31,653 nt of DNA from an uncultured Cocleimonas sp. (GCA_937974135.1 CALJIH010000298.1:1-31653), one strand, 5' to 3'. Positions 1 through 8,785 are shown, numbered from the stretch's first letter. Notes: a model not told the origin generated them from the sequence alone. A program made the numbers and translations.

Positions 1-353
1 ATTAAGTGATTTCTATGTTCAATCACCACATAGTATGGAATCGTTGGATTTAAACTACAACATTCAAAATCTTCCAAAAACTCAATGGTTTTTAATTCAG
101 CCTGCGCCATCGTAAATTCACTTTTTTGCACACGCTCAATCAAACCAGAATCTCCGTGATGTTGTTGATTCCATTCATCCATCATATTCAGAACATGATC
201 CTCCTGATGAATAGCAATAACAGGCCCTTCAGCCAATATGTTTAAATCTTTATCGGTAACCACTGTTGCGATTTCGATGATTGTGTCATGAAATGTATCT
301 AGCCCAGTCATTTCCAAATCGACCCAAATCAAATTATTCTTGTCTTGACTCAT
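1..353 (-). CDS. orn: Oligoribonuclease, partial (C-terminal part outside window)
   Basis: Orn is the 3'-5' exoribonuclease of the DEDD family that degrades the short oligoribonucleotides, including pGpG, left by other nucleases. The frame starts at an ATG on the complement of 351-353 and stays open to the window edge. Residues 10-18 carry the first DEDD acidic pair in VDLEMTGLD, and the family sequence continues through IIEIATVVTD, ILAEGPVIAIHQ, DEWN and the stretch SGLIERVQKSEF to EFLEDF (about residue 94). After that the last 20 or so residues (ECCSLNPTIPYYVV and on) do not resemble the usual VPAGKSP-CGNSIGQDRRF segment, and no other frame restores it. The family is normally about 180 residues. 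Orn lies next to rsgA in many gammaproteobacteria, which fits here. The identity of the first half is secure. The end looks broken or joined to other sequence. Confidence 0.85.
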   Translation of the reverse strand, partial: MSQDKNNLIWVDLEMTGLDTFHDTIIEIATVVTDKDLNILAEGPVIAIHQEDHVLNMMDEWNQQHHGDSGLIERVQKSEFTMAQAELKTIEFLEDFECCSLNPTIPYYVVIEHRNHL

Positions 354-404
354 AGGTTATAATTTACTCTTTAAAAATCTAAAAATAGCCTTACTTTATA
401 TCAC

Positions 405-1646
405 ATGCATACATTTACAATACTATTTATCTTATTCCTGTTAGTTACATCTGGCGTGCAGTTATGGTTGTCGCTAAGACAAGCAAAACATGTCGGCGAT
501 CATAGAGCTGCGGTACCTGACGAATTTGCCGATAAAGTTACCTTAGATGAACACCAAAAAGCAGCTGATTACACCCATGCAAAAGGCTCTTTTGGACGTA
601 TTAATCTTGTAATTGGCGCAATTGTTTTATTGCTATGGACTTTAGGTGGTGGCTTGAACTGGCTGGATGAAATTGTTAGATCCTATGGTTATGGCCCCTT
701 AACTACTGGAGTTATCGTTATCATCGCGTTTTCAATCATCTCTAGCATTATTGATATTCCCTCTTCCTTATACAGCAGCTTTGTTATTGAAGAAAAATTT
801 GGTTTTAACAAACTGACGCTGAAAGTCTTTTTTATGGATATGGTCAAAGGCGCACTGTTATCAGTTGTTATTGGTGTTCCATTAATACTATTAGTTTTAT
901 GGTTAATGGAATCTGCGGGCGATCTTTGGTGGTTATATGCTTGGATTGCATTGACAGCATTTTCTATTTTGATGATGTGGGCTTACCCTAAGTTTATTTC
1001 TCCAATTTTCAATAAATTCGAACCTTTAGAAGAAGGGGAAGTATTAGATCGGATTAAAGGCTTATTGACTAAAACAGGCTTTAATTCTGACGGTGTTTTC
1101 GTTATGGATGGCTCAAAACGTTCTAGCCATGGTAATGCGTATTTTACCGGTTTTGGTAAAACTAAGCGTATTGTATTCTTCGATACTCTGCTTAAAGGAA
1201 TGAGTCCTTCACAGGTAGAGGCTGTTTTAGCGCATGAATTAGGGCATTTTAAACACAAACACGTGTTTAAAGGCATGATTATCTCTATGATAATGACTTT
1301 AGTAGGTTTTGCAGTACTTGCATGGCTCATGAAACAAGATTGGTTTTATACGGCTTTAGGTGTTCAGCAGTCGTCAACCTACATGGCATTATTATTGTTT
1401 TTATTGGTTAGTCCTGCATTCACCTTCTTCATCGGCCCTATTATGTCTCGTTGGTCGAGAAAGCACGAATTTGAAGCGGATGCATTTGCTGCCCAACAAT
1501 CGGATGCGGGGGAACTTATTAGTGCACTGGTCGGTCTATATAAAAAGAATGCAGGAACTTTAACGCCAGATCCTTTATATTCGGCGTTTTATGACTCACA
1601 TCCACCCGCTTCAATACGTATTGCACATCTGAAGCAGATTGGATAA
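405..1646 (+). CDS. M48 family membrane metalloprotease, Ste24/CAAX-protease type
   Basis: This is a zinc metalloprotease embedded in the inner membrane, 413 residues, about the size of the Ste24 group. An N-terminal membrane segment (about 2-22) is followed by the family's charged linker and three or four more hydrophobic spans (about 66-83, 101-118, 147-168, 177-193). The catalytic motif HELGH is at 277-281, followed by two more spans (about 290-308, 326-345). The third zinc ligand is probably E357 in EFEADAF. In eukaryotes Ste24 trims prenylated proteins. Bacterial relatives are thought to act in membrane-protein quality control, but the substrate here is unknown. It starts 51 bases from the divergent orn start. 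A cytochrome gene follows 43 bases after its stop, so the two may be co-transcribed. The family call is firm; the function is inferred only from the family. Confidence 0.88.
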   Translation: MHTFTILFILFLLVTSGVQLWLSLRQAKHVGDHRAAVPDEFADKVTLDEHQKAADYTHAKGSFGRINLVIGAIVLLLWTLGGGLNWLDEIVRSYGYGPLTTGVIVIIAFSIISSIIDIPSSLYSSFVIEEKFGFNKLTLKVFFMDMVKGALLSVVIGVPLILLVLWLMESAGDLWWLYAWIALTAFSILMMWAYPKFISPIFNKFEPLEEGEVLDRIKGLLTKTGFNSDGVFVMDGSKRSSHGNAYFTGFGKTKRIVFFDTLLKGMSPSQVEAVLAHELGHFKHKHVFKGMIISMIMTLVGFAVLAWLMKQDWFYTALGVQQSSTYMALLLFLLVSPAFTFFIGPIMSRWSRKHEFEADAFAAQQSDAGELISALVGLYKKNAGTLTPDPLYSAFYDSHPPASIRIAHLKQIG

Positions 1647-1689
1647 AAGCATTCTTTAACTTTAAAAGTAAGGAAAACGGAGATTTATT

Positions 1690-2025
1690 ATGAAACTCTT
1701 AACAAATAAAACAATGTTAGTTACAAAAACAACAACTTTAGTGAAAACACTAGGGCTAACACTGAGCCTAGTGGTATCAGGCGCTTTGGTTTCTAATAGC
1801 GCATTCGCAGCGAATGCAGCTAATGGTAAAGCTCTATTTACTAACTCTAAGTGTGGCACGTGTCATGGCACTGAGATTTATACAAGTAAAGATAGAAAAG
1901 TCAAAAACTTAAAAGCACTAGAAGCTGCGGTTAGGTTAAATGACTCGAAATTAAACACAAATTGGTTTGATGAGGACGTTAAAGACGTCACTGCTTATCT
2001 AAACCAACAATATTATAAGTTCTAA
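1690..2025 (+). CDS. Small periplasmic c-type cytochrome (one haem)
   Basis: A 111-residue exported protein. A basic, threonine-rich N-terminus and hydrophobic core end in a likely signal peptidase site after SNSAFA (about residue 40). The mature protein has one haem-attachment motif, CGTCH, and ends in a helix-like segment WFDEDVKDVTAYLNQQYYKF. The ribosome site GGAG lies 8-9 bases before the ATG. The mature part has no methionine and no histidine other than that of CGTCH. The distal haem ligand is therefore not the usual Met or His, and the haem may be five-coordinate or bound by another residue. That would suit ligand binding or an accessory redox role better than plain electron transfer. 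The partner is unknown. rsgA follows 14 bases downstream. Confidence 0.8.
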   Translation: MKLLTNKTMLVTKTTTLVKTLGLTLSLVVSGALVSNSAFAANAANGKALFTNSKCGTCHGTEIYTSKDRKVKNLKALEAAVRLNDSKLNTNWFDEDVKDVTAYLNQQYYKF

Positions 2026-2039
2026 CCTATGGTTAAGAC

Positions 2040-2948
2040 TTGAGTACACAAATCAACACCGGGCGAGTAATCACTCGCTTTGGTGCTGAGCTTCTCGTTG
2101 AAAATCCGGAAACTGGTTCCGGTACAATCTCTAATCAAACTCCTATACGATGCACTGCTAAACGTAAATTCGACAGCATAGTTTGTGGCGACTTTATTAC
2201 ATGGCATCCTAATCAACACGGTAATGCTTCTGTTGATGATCTGCTCCCACGTAATAACGCATTAACACGACCTGGTTACCGTGGTCGCCCTCGTACTATT
2301 GCGGCAAATATTGATCTATTAGTTGTGGTTAATTCGTGGTTGCCTGAAACGTCCTGGAATTTAGTCGATCGCTATTTAATCGCAGCTGAGCAGCTTAATG
2401 CTGAAGCTATTATTGTGATGAATAAGAGTGATTTATCTAAAGCACATGCCACCGATGATGACTGGCAGGCAATGCAAGCATATCAAGATATTGGTTATCC
2501 TGTTTTAGAGATGAATGCGGTCACTGGTGAAGGCATATCAGAGCTATCAAAACTGATGCAAAATAAAACAAGTATTTTTAGCGGACGTTCGGGCGTAGGA
2601 AAATCATCTATCGCAAATAGAATACTGCCTGAATCTAAGATATTAACAGGCATTATCTCTGAATCTGGAGAAGGTAAACACACTACTACCACGGCAACTT
2701 TATATAATTTAAGTAATAGCGGTTATTTGATAGACTCACCGGGCGTAAGGGACTACGCGTTAGGTGATATTAGTGCTCAAGAATTATCAGAGGGCTATAT
2801 TGAATTTTTACAATTTCAGGATAATTGTCGATTTCATAATTGTACTCATGATCATGAACCTAAGTGCGCAATAAGAACTGCTGTCGATGATGGGAAAATA
2901 GATAAAAGCCGTTATCTGCGATACATAGATGCTTTAAGAAATTTATAA
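2040..2948 (+). CDS. rsgA: Ribosome small-subunit maturation GTPase RsgA
   Basis: RsgA is a circularly permuted GTPase that binds the 30S subunit late in assembly and releases maturation factors such as RbfA. An N-terminal OB-fold region (about 1-75) precedes the GTPase motifs in permuted order: G4 as NKSD in IVMNKSDL, then the P-loop GRSGVGKSS, then G3 as DSPG. The C-terminal zinc site is C-x5-C-x-H-x5-C (CRFHNCTHDHEPKC). The only usable start is a TTG at 2040, because an in-frame TAA sits two codons upstream and no ATG or GTG follows before the conserved GRVITRFG. At 302 residues it lacks the basic N-terminal extension seen in E. coli RsgA (about 350 residues). Adjacent orn supports the call. 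No good Shine-Dalgarno sequence is visible. Confidence 0.93.
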   Translation: MSTQINTGRVITRFGAELLVENPETGSGTISNQTPIRCTAKRKFDSIVCGDFITWHPNQHGNASVDDLLPRNNALTRPGYRGRPRTIAANIDLLVVVNSWLPETSWNLVDRYLIAAEQLNAEAIIVMNKSDLSKAHATDDDWQAMQAYQDIGYPVLEMNAVTGEGISELSKLMQNKTSIFSGRSGVGKSSIANRILPESKILTGIISESGEGKHTTTTATLYNLSNSGYLIDSPGVRDYALGDISAQELSEGYIEFLQFQDNCRFHNCTHDHEPKCAIRTAVDDGKIDKSRYLRYIDALRNL

Positions 2949-2954
2949 ACTCGT

Positions 2955-2974
2955 AAACTTTTTACGCAAAGTTT
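2955..2974 (+). terminator. Weak hairpin after rsgA
   Basis: AAACTTT (2955-2961) and AAAGTTT (2968-2974) form a seven-pair stem with a six-base loop just after the rsgA stop, followed by a mixed CTATATT stretch. The stem is AT-rich and the T run poor, so any termination would be inefficient. The repeat at 3067 is the other candidate for the end of this transcript. Confidence 0.25.
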
Positions 2975-3066
2975 CTATATTATTAAATTCCACAAAAAAC
3001 CTGTAAAATATTTAAATATTGGGCGTCAATGATTTAACTTTGGGGAAAGTAATAATCATTTTTATT

Positions 3067-3100
3067 AAAAAGACACCCCCCTACTTTTAGGCACTTTTAA
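3067..3100 (+). repeat. C6-hairpin intergenic repeat, copy 1
   Basis: The core is GACACCCCCCTACTTTT followed by AGGCACTTTTAA. CCTA (3080-3083) pairs with TAGG (3088-3091), leaving CACTTTT downstream. It follows the rsgA transcription unit and precedes slt. A near-duplicate AT-rich pair, ATTTAAATATTGGGC at 3010 and ATTTAAAATATTTGGGC at 3115, lies on either side. Confidence 0.85.
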
Positions 3101-3140
3101 GTTACCACAGTAATATTTAAAATATTTGGGCTAAGCAACA

Positions 3141-5066
3141 ATGTTAATAAAAAAACAATATTTATCCATTTCAAAAGTATTTATAACACTCTTTTTACTG
3201 ATGAGTTTTTTTAGTCAGAATGTTGTTGCAAATCAAGATGCACAAGCTATTGAGTTTCTAAATGCATATTCTGCACTGAGTAAAGGTAAGTTTTACGAGA
3301 GTGACCATTTAAAAAATTATATATTGCATCCATATTTAGAATATGAACGCATTAAAAACAATCTTAAAAAAACGTCTGACAAAACCTTAATTGATTTCGT
3401 AAACAGGAATAGAGCTAACTGGCTAGGTTCAGATATCAATACAAAATTATTAGAGCGTTTTGCCCAACAAAACCAATGGGGCAATGTTTTAAAATATTAC
3501 CAAAAAGGAATAGGTGGCAATAAAGCAAAATGCATTGGTATTGAAGCACAATTAAGAAGTCGTCCTTCTCAAGCTTTAGTCAATGAAGCTCTAAAAGTAT
3601 GGAAATCTGGTAATCGCCGCCCAAAGGTGTGTAACCCATTATTTAAACTACTTAAACAAAAAGGTTGGATAACTGATCAATTAGCATGGGAAAGAATCAC
3701 TTTAGCAATGAACAAAGGAAAAACCACTCTATCCCGTGATCTAAGTAAACATCTGAAAAACCCATCTTTGGTAACACAATGGATAAAAGTACGAAAAAAT
3801 CCTAGCAAAGAGCTGAGTAGTCAAGCATTAAAACAAAATACTGCTCGCAACCGTCAAATTATCGCTTACGGTATAAAACGCATCGCAAGAAAAAAAACCA
3901 GCAGTGCCAGACAAAAATGGCAGCAAGCACAAAGAAAATATACTTTTAGTGCAAAAACGAAGGCCGATGTAGAAAGTTACATTGCGGTTAGAGATGCAAA
4001 GGATCACAAAGCTATTGCTTTAAAAGAATTTGCTGCAATACCTGCTAACCTAAGAAGTGATGATGCAAATGTATGGATGGCACGATTAGCACTCAGATTT
4101 GGAGACTGGCGAAAGCTTCGTGCTGCTATAGGATCTATGAAAACAGAAGATAAAAATAGAGATCGTTGGCGTTATTGGCTCGCTAAAAGCAATCAAAAAA
4201 TAAATAAGCAAAATATTCAGCCGCAACTACAGGTCGTTGCAAGAAACGCATCTTTTTACGGTTTTTTAGCCGCAGATGAACTAAATGCACCCTATAGCAG
4301 ATTACTACAACAAGAACGCAATTGGAGTGCGTTAACTCCCAAGATTAGAAACCTAAAATCTATGCAAAGGGCGACTGAACTCTTTTATCTTGGTCTTCCT
4401 AAACTCGCCAAAAAAGAATGGCAGTGGACTATGAAAAGCCTTAACAAAGACGATCAATTGATTGCAGCAGCCTATGCACACGAAATTGACCAACCTTTTC
4501 AAGCGATTGTTACTGTCTCTGGTACAAAAGATTGGAATCAAGTTGGATTACGTTTTCCACTTAAATATGAAAAGCTCGTCAAACAAGCAGCTCGCGCAAA
4601 TGGTGTTATCCCAGCTTGGGTTTATGGAATTATGCGTAGAGAAAGTGCCTTCGACCCTGTCATTAAATCACACGCTAATGCTAGAGGCTTAATGCAAGTT
4701 TTGCCTGCTACAGCAAAAGGTGTTGCGAAATCGCTGGGCATTCGGCATAAGACATCTGATTTGTATATTCCTGAAAAGAATGCGCATATAGGAGCTGCAT
4801 ACATGAGCCAAATGCTGAAACGCTTCAAAGGCAATTATGTTAAGGCAACTGCTTCTTACAATGCAGGACCTCACCGTATTCCACGATGGCTACCTAAACA
4901 AAGAATTTCAGCTCCACGCTGGATTGAGAGCATTCCTTTTGACGAAACACGAAACTATGTTCGTGCAGTTATGTCATATACCACTATCTATGATCATAAA
5001 TTACATTATAGGAATCGCTCCAATTTGCGCCTTTCTAAACGTTTACAAGCAATTAATCCGAAATAG
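3141..5066 (+). CDS. slt: Soluble lytic murein transglycosylase (Slt70-like)
   Basis: This periplasmic enzyme cleaves the MurNAc-GlcNAc bond in peptidoglycan and forms 1,6-anhydro ends. It has 641 residues, close to E. coli Slt70. A signal peptide (about 1-31, ending VVA-NQ) is followed by a long helical, lysine-rich superhelix of TPR-like repeats (about 35-450). The C-terminal catalytic SLT domain (about 480-620) contains the catalytic glutamate in MRRESAFDP, then ARGLMQVLPATA and the sugar-site motif SYNAGP. It opens a forward operon. Its TAG stop overlaps the GTG start of gspK by one base, so its translation is tied to that of the type II secretion proteins. This suggests a role in opening the cell wall for the secretion apparatus, which is an inference from position. 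No strong Shine-Dalgarno sequence precedes the ATG. Confidence 0.93.
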   Translation: MLIKKQYLSISKVFITLFLLMSFFSQNVVANQDAQAIEFLNAYSALSKGKFYESDHLKNYILHPYLEYERIKNNLKKTSDKTLIDFVNRNRANWLGSDINTKLLERFAQQNQWGNVLKYYQKGIGGNKAKCIGIEAQLRSRPSQALVNEALKVWKSGNRRPKVCNPLFKLLKQKGWITDQLAWERITLAMNKGKTTLSRDLSKHLKNPSLVTQWIKVRKNPSKELSSQALKQNTARNRQIIAYGIKRIARKKTSSARQKWQQAQRKYTFSAKTKADVESYIAVRDAKDHKAIALKEFAAIPANLRSDDANVWMARLALRFGDWRKLRAAIGSMKTEDKNRDRWRYWLAKSNQKINKQNIQPQLQVVARNASFYGFLAADELNAPYSRLLQQERNWSALTPKIRNLKSMQRATELFYLGLPKLAKKEWQWTMKSLNKDDQLIAAAYAHEIDQPFQAIVTVSGTKDWNQVGLRFPLKYEKLVKQAARANGVIPAWVYGIMRRESAFDPVIKSHANARGLMQVLPATAKGVAKSLGIRHKTSDLYIPEKNAHIGAAYMSQMLKRFKGNYVKATASYNAGPHRIPRWLPKQRISAPRWIESIPFDETRNYVRAVMSYTTIYDHKLHYRNRSNLRLSKRLQAINPK

Positions 5067-6256
5067 TGATGAAAAGTAACTCTTATCAAAAACAGAAAGG
5101 TGTAGCACTTATAACTGCCCTGATAATTACGAGTGTAGCGGTTTCTCTTGCAACATTAATTATCTATCGACAACAAATTCAAATTCGTTTATCCAACAAT
5201 ATTAGTACTCTTGAACAAAATTATCAGTACGCCTATGGCATGGAAGACTTTGCCGGAACAATTTTACGAGCAAGCTGGGAGGACCAACCTGATTTCGTTT
5301 CGTTAAATGATGATTGGTATTCAGAATCAGGATTAGTCTTACCCATTACAGGCGGCTTAATGACTGGGAAGTTATATGATTTACAGGCACGTATAAATGT
5401 AAATTCTTTGATAAGACCAAAAGTAGAAAAGAAAGTTAACGAAACAAGCAACCAAGAAGATATCAATCAAACAAATCCGGAAGATGGAATTGACAATAAT
5501 CAAAATACAAATCAATCAAACAATAATAACCAACAAATTGAAAAAGAATTTATTGATATCGCAAGTATCACAAAAGAAAGATTAAAACGTTTAATTTTTA
5601 GCGTTGATGAGCAACAAGAAATGGGACCTGAAGACAATTTTTCAGTGATCCTTAGGGACTGGATTGACAAAGATCAAAATAATGGACAATTTCTTAATGT
5701 AAGCAATGATAATGACATTGGAAATGGTGCAGAGACTCCATTTTATCAATCTCAAGAACCTGCTTATTTTAGCGCAAATACTGAGATGATTAGCCCTACC
5801 GAACTTCGTCTTCTTAAAAATATGAAAGAAAAATTCTATTCAAGCATTAGTAATGAGATTTCTACACTTCCAACATTATTTAATAATAATGCAACTGAAA
5901 CGCCAATAAATGTAAATACCGCCTCTGAAAAGGTGTTAGGTGCATTAGGTTTTACTCCTGATGCTGTCACTAATATTATAGAAGTAAGAAAAGAAGAACC
6001 TTTTGCATCGATAGACGCCTTCAAAGATCTAGCAGTAGTTGATAGTGTCCTTATATCGGAGGATAATCCTGAAGGTCTTGTTAATCCTTTAGATATCGAT
6101 GTAAAAAGCCAGTATTTCTTATTGGAAGGAAAAGTAGAAATAAACAATACTAGATTATTTGTAAATTCAATATTATGGCGCAATCAAAATGGGCAAGTTT
6201 CTGTCATAATGCGCGACTTTAGTAATCCTCAAACCATCAGTAAAGCAGTCAATTAA
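5066..6256 (+). CDS. gspK: Type II secretion minor pseudopilin GspK
   Basis: GspK caps the tip of the type II secretion pseudopilus. The N-terminus has the prepilin-peptidase site KG-VALITALI (cleavage after Gly12). Position +5 of the mature chain is not Glu, as is typical of GspK. The hydrophobic helix (13-33) is followed by a long periplasmic domain with INVNSL and NVNTASEKVLGALG motifs of the family. Residues 124-160 form an Asn/Gln-rich low-complexity insert. The start may be GTG at 5066, overlapping the slt stop, or ATG at 5069; the reading is otherwise identical. gspL begins immediately after the stop. The rest of the secretion genes (gspC to gspJ) are not in this window. The call is firm. 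Confidence 0.92.
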   Translation: MMKSNSYQKQKGVALITALIITSVAVSLATLIIYRQQIQIRLSNNISTLEQNYQYAYGMEDFAGTILRASWEDQPDFVSLNDDWYSESGLVLPITGGLMTGKLYDLQARINVNSLIRPKVEKKVNETSNQEDINQTNPEDGIDNNQNTNQSNNNNQQIEKEFIDIASITKERLKRLIFSVDEQQEMGPEDNFSVILRDWIDKDQNNGQFLNVSNDNDIGNGAETPFYQSQEPAYFSANTEMISPTELRLLKNMKEKFYSSISNEISTLPTLFNNNATETPINVNTASEKVLGALGFTPDAVTNIIEVRKEEPFASIDAFKDLAVVDSVLISEDNPEGLVNPLDIDVKSQYFLLEGKVEINNTRLFVNSILWRNQNGQVSVIMRDFSNPQTISKAVN

Positions 6257-7510
6257 ATGCAATTGTTAGTTATAAAAATACGTGATCTTGAACAGAACCC
6301 TGAATATGCATTGTTGGGTAAAAAACAAGTTCAAGATAGGTACAATTTAGGAGACTGGAAGAAAGTACGTTCTCTATCGCGTGGGCGAAAGGTTTTGGTA
6401 TTATTATCTTCTAATGAAATTGTTTTAACCTCGGTTGTTATACCAAGTAAAAATCAAAAACAGTTATTACAAGCAATTCCTTACGCGCTCGAAGATACGC
6501 TTGCTGAAGATATCGAAGACCTTCATTTTTCTGCTCAACAACATCCTGATAGTGATAACAACGAATCCAATGTAGCCATAATTAATCGTTCAGTATTAAT
6601 TGATGTTTTAGATTTATTAAAATCACACAGAATAACTGCAAACTTTGTTTTGCCGCAATTACTTACCCAAACATATGAATTAGACGCTTGGTCAATTGTT
6701 TACGAGAATATTAACAATCAAATTTTTTCAAGTGTCAGAGTAAGTCAATATGATGGATTTTACTGTGATCAACAAATGTTGGATATGTTTATTACGGAAC
6801 CGCTAGAAAACAATATTCCTGCTGCTATATTCTGTAATACAAAAGCAGAAAACTTACCATTAGCCCTTCAAGAACTACCTTATAACTATATCGAATCAGA
6901 TATTATTCAATACGATAGTGCGATAAGTGCACTCCCATTAAATTTACTGACAAATTTTGCTCAACGCAATCACCAAAAATCATCATTCAACTCAAAAGCA
7001 TGGAAACCAGTAGCCTTTCTCGGCGGAGTTTTAGCAAGCATTTGGATGGGAATATTCTTTTGGCAAAATAATTTACTACAACAACAAAGTGATCAGCTAA
7101 AAATACAAATAGAACAAGTCTACAAAGACACATTTCCCAATGGACGCATAGTAGACGCTCCAGTGCAAATGAGTTCTGCATTAAAAAAACTAAAAGGCAA
7201 TACAGGCAAGACTATAGAGTCACCTTTACCGCTAATATCAGACATGGGACCCCTTTTGAAAGAATATAAGGATATGATTCTTAGCGAAATGCGCTATCAA
7301 GAAAACCAGTTATCTATGACGATTGAATCTCCTAATCTAACGAGACTTGAGAATTTTAAAAAGGATGCGGCGCAAAAACGGAACCTTAAAGTTGATATAA
7401 AAGACTCAACCACTACCGCTAATAAAGTAAAAGCCGTGATTTTAATTTCACCATTACCCAATAAAACTGCTGAAAAACCTGAATCAGGTACTAAACAAGG
7501 TAACTCATGA
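6257..7510 (+). CDS. gspL: Type II secretion inner-membrane platform protein GspL
   Basis: GspL links the secretion ATPase GspE to the inner-membrane platform. An N-terminal cytoplasmic actin-like domain (about 1-240) carries the diagnostic AIPYALEDTLAEDIEDLHF (about 73-91), the hallmark of this family. One membrane span follows (about 250-269, AFLGGVLASIWMGIFFW). The periplasmic domain (about 270-400) has the ferredoxin-like fold expected to pair with GspM. Its length, 417 residues, is normal. The gene starts on the base after the gspK stop and overlaps gspM by four bases (ATGA), consistent with coupled translation. Confidence 0.92.
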   Translation: MQLLVIKIRDLEQNPEYALLGKKQVQDRYNLGDWKKVRSLSRGRKVLVLLSSNEIVLTSVVIPSKNQKQLLQAIPYALEDTLAEDIEDLHFSAQQHPDSDNNESNVAIINRSVLIDVLDLLKSHRITANFVLPQLLTQTYELDAWSIVYENINNQIFSSVRVSQYDGFYCDQQMLDMFITEPLENNIPAAIFCNTKAENLPLALQELPYNYIESDIIQYDSAISALPLNLLTNFAQRNHQKSSFNSKAWKPVAFLGGVLASIWMGIFFWQNNLLQQQSDQLKIQIEQVYKDTFPNGRIVDAPVQMSSALKKLKGNTGKTIESPLPLISDMGPLLKEYKDMILSEMRYQENQLSMTIESPNLTRLENFKKDAAQKRNLKVDIKDSTTTANKVKAVILISPLPNKTAEKPESGTKQGNS

Positions 7511-7998
7511 ATAGTTGGTTGAATTCATTATCTACGCGTGAACGGATTCTTGTCGTTTATGGTTCTGTTGCAGTTTTTTTAGTGTTACTTTGGCTTTTAG
7601 TGTTAAAACCCCTCTATGACAATAAAATTAAATTAGATAAAACCATTATCCAACAGAAAAAAACACTTGCTAATATGCAAACACAAAGTATTGAAATTAA
7701 ACAGTTGCAGCAACAAGCAACAAATCAACCTAAGAATACTAGTAGTCAAAACCCGCAACAATTAATCGAACGATCTTTACAAACATGGAGATTGAAAACT
7801 GTTTTAGAAAGAATGCAGTCTCAAGGATCAGGTGTTCGCTTAATTTTAAAAAATGCCAACGCAGATCGCGTTATGCGCTTTTTACATGAGTTAGAAACTA
7901 CTCATTCGTTATCGATAAGCAATATGGCAATAGACAGTGATAATAAAGAATCTGGTTTTGCCGACTTCAGACTAACCATTAAAAAAGAGTCGAAATGA
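7507..7998 (+). CDS. gspM: Type II secretion protein GspM
   Basis: GspM is a small bitopic inner-membrane protein that partners GspL. A short cytoplasmic start containing the family-typical LSTRERILVVYG is followed by one span (about 15-31). A glutamine-rich coiled-coil stretch (about 38-75) leads into a C-terminal ferredoxin-like periplasmic domain. Its 163 residues are typical. It overlaps gspL and gspN by ATGA at each end. Confidence 0.9.
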   Translation: MNSWLNSLSTRERILVVYGSVAVFLVLLWLLVLKPLYDNKIKLDKTIIQQKKTLANMQTQSIEIKQLQQQATNQPKNTSSQNPQQLIERSLQTWRLKTVLERMQSQGSGVRLILKNANADRVMRFLHELETTHSLSISNMAIDSDNKESGFADFRLTIKKESK

Positions 7999-8744
7999 AA
8001 AAGCTCATATTCATTGGTTTAATTTCATTTATTTTAGGAGCAATTTGGCTAACTCCTCTTGCATTTATTGCTCCACACCTAAGCAGAGTCACCCATGATG
8101 TGGTTTTTCAAGAGCCACAAGGAACGATTTGGAATGGACAAGTTAATGATCTGAGCATTCAAAAGCACTATTTAGGCCAGGCGAGTTGGCGAATTAACCC
8201 GCTTAAAAGCCTTAAATCACTCTCTCTAAAGTCGAACTTTTCTATTAAAAGTGATGATATCAATGCGAATGGTTTAGCTGGAATTACGATCAATAAAGAT
8301 CTAATTGTTGATGATACTCGATTTGATATTAATGCTGAATATTTGAACTCACTGCAAAGCAATGCAAAACTATCGGGTAGTTTTAACGGTTTTATCAATA
8401 ACGCATTACTGGAACAAAATAAGGTCCCTATTATCGACGGAATTGTTAATTGGCAAAACGGATCATTAGATGCTCCGATAAAATTAGAAAAAGGCGATTA
8501 TCGAGCAGTTATAAAACCCGTTGATAAAAACCTTGATATTAAGTTAAGTTCCGTCGAAGCACCCATTGAACTAAATGGTAATATTAAACTCCAAAATGAC
8601 TGGGTGTTTGATACAAATTTAACCACAAAATCAAACAATCCTGGTTTAATGGCAATGATGAAGTTTGCTGGAAAACCACAAACTGATGGTACAATTTTAA
8701 TTCAGCAAAAAGGCGATCTTAAGCCTTTTATCGGACTAAACTAA
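7995..8744 (+). CDS. gspN: Type II secretion protein GspN
   Basis: GspN is an accessory type II secretion protein present in only some systems, anchored by an N-terminal signal-anchor (about 3-20). The remainder (249 residues in total) is a beta-rich periplasmic domain; family marks include ISFILGAIWLTPLAF and the GTIWNGQV segment near residue 45. A similar beta organisation is shared with AsmA-like lipid-transfer proteins, but the operon position settles the call. It closes the gsp block; ubiK follows after 41 bases. Confidence 0.85.
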   Translation: MKKLIFIGLISFILGAIWLTPLAFIAPHLSRVTHDVVFQEPQGTIWNGQVNDLSIQKHYLGQASWRINPLKSLKSLSLKSNFSIKSDDINANGLAGITINKDLIVDDTRFDINAEYLNSLQSNAKLSGSFNGFINNALLEQNKVPIIDGIVNWQNGSLDAPIKLEKGDYRAVIKPVDKNLDIKLSSVEAPIELNGNIKLQNDWVFDTNLTTKSNNPGLMAMMKFAGKPQTDGTILIQQKGDLKPFIGLN

Positions 8745-8785
8745 AAGTATTAAACTAAATTTACATATTAAATTTTTGTAGTGAA

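Noticed and set aside
2..115. 37-codon + strand open tail at the window edge
   Set aside because: Its second half is the antisense of orn and the first half has no recognisable family; it is too short to support.
983..1330. 115-codon open frame opposite the Ste24-type protease
   Set aside because: Shadow of the conserved zinc-protease region on the other strand.
5836..6183. 115-codon open frame opposite gspK
   Set aside because: Antisense to a clear GspK coding region; no ribosome site or family resemblance.
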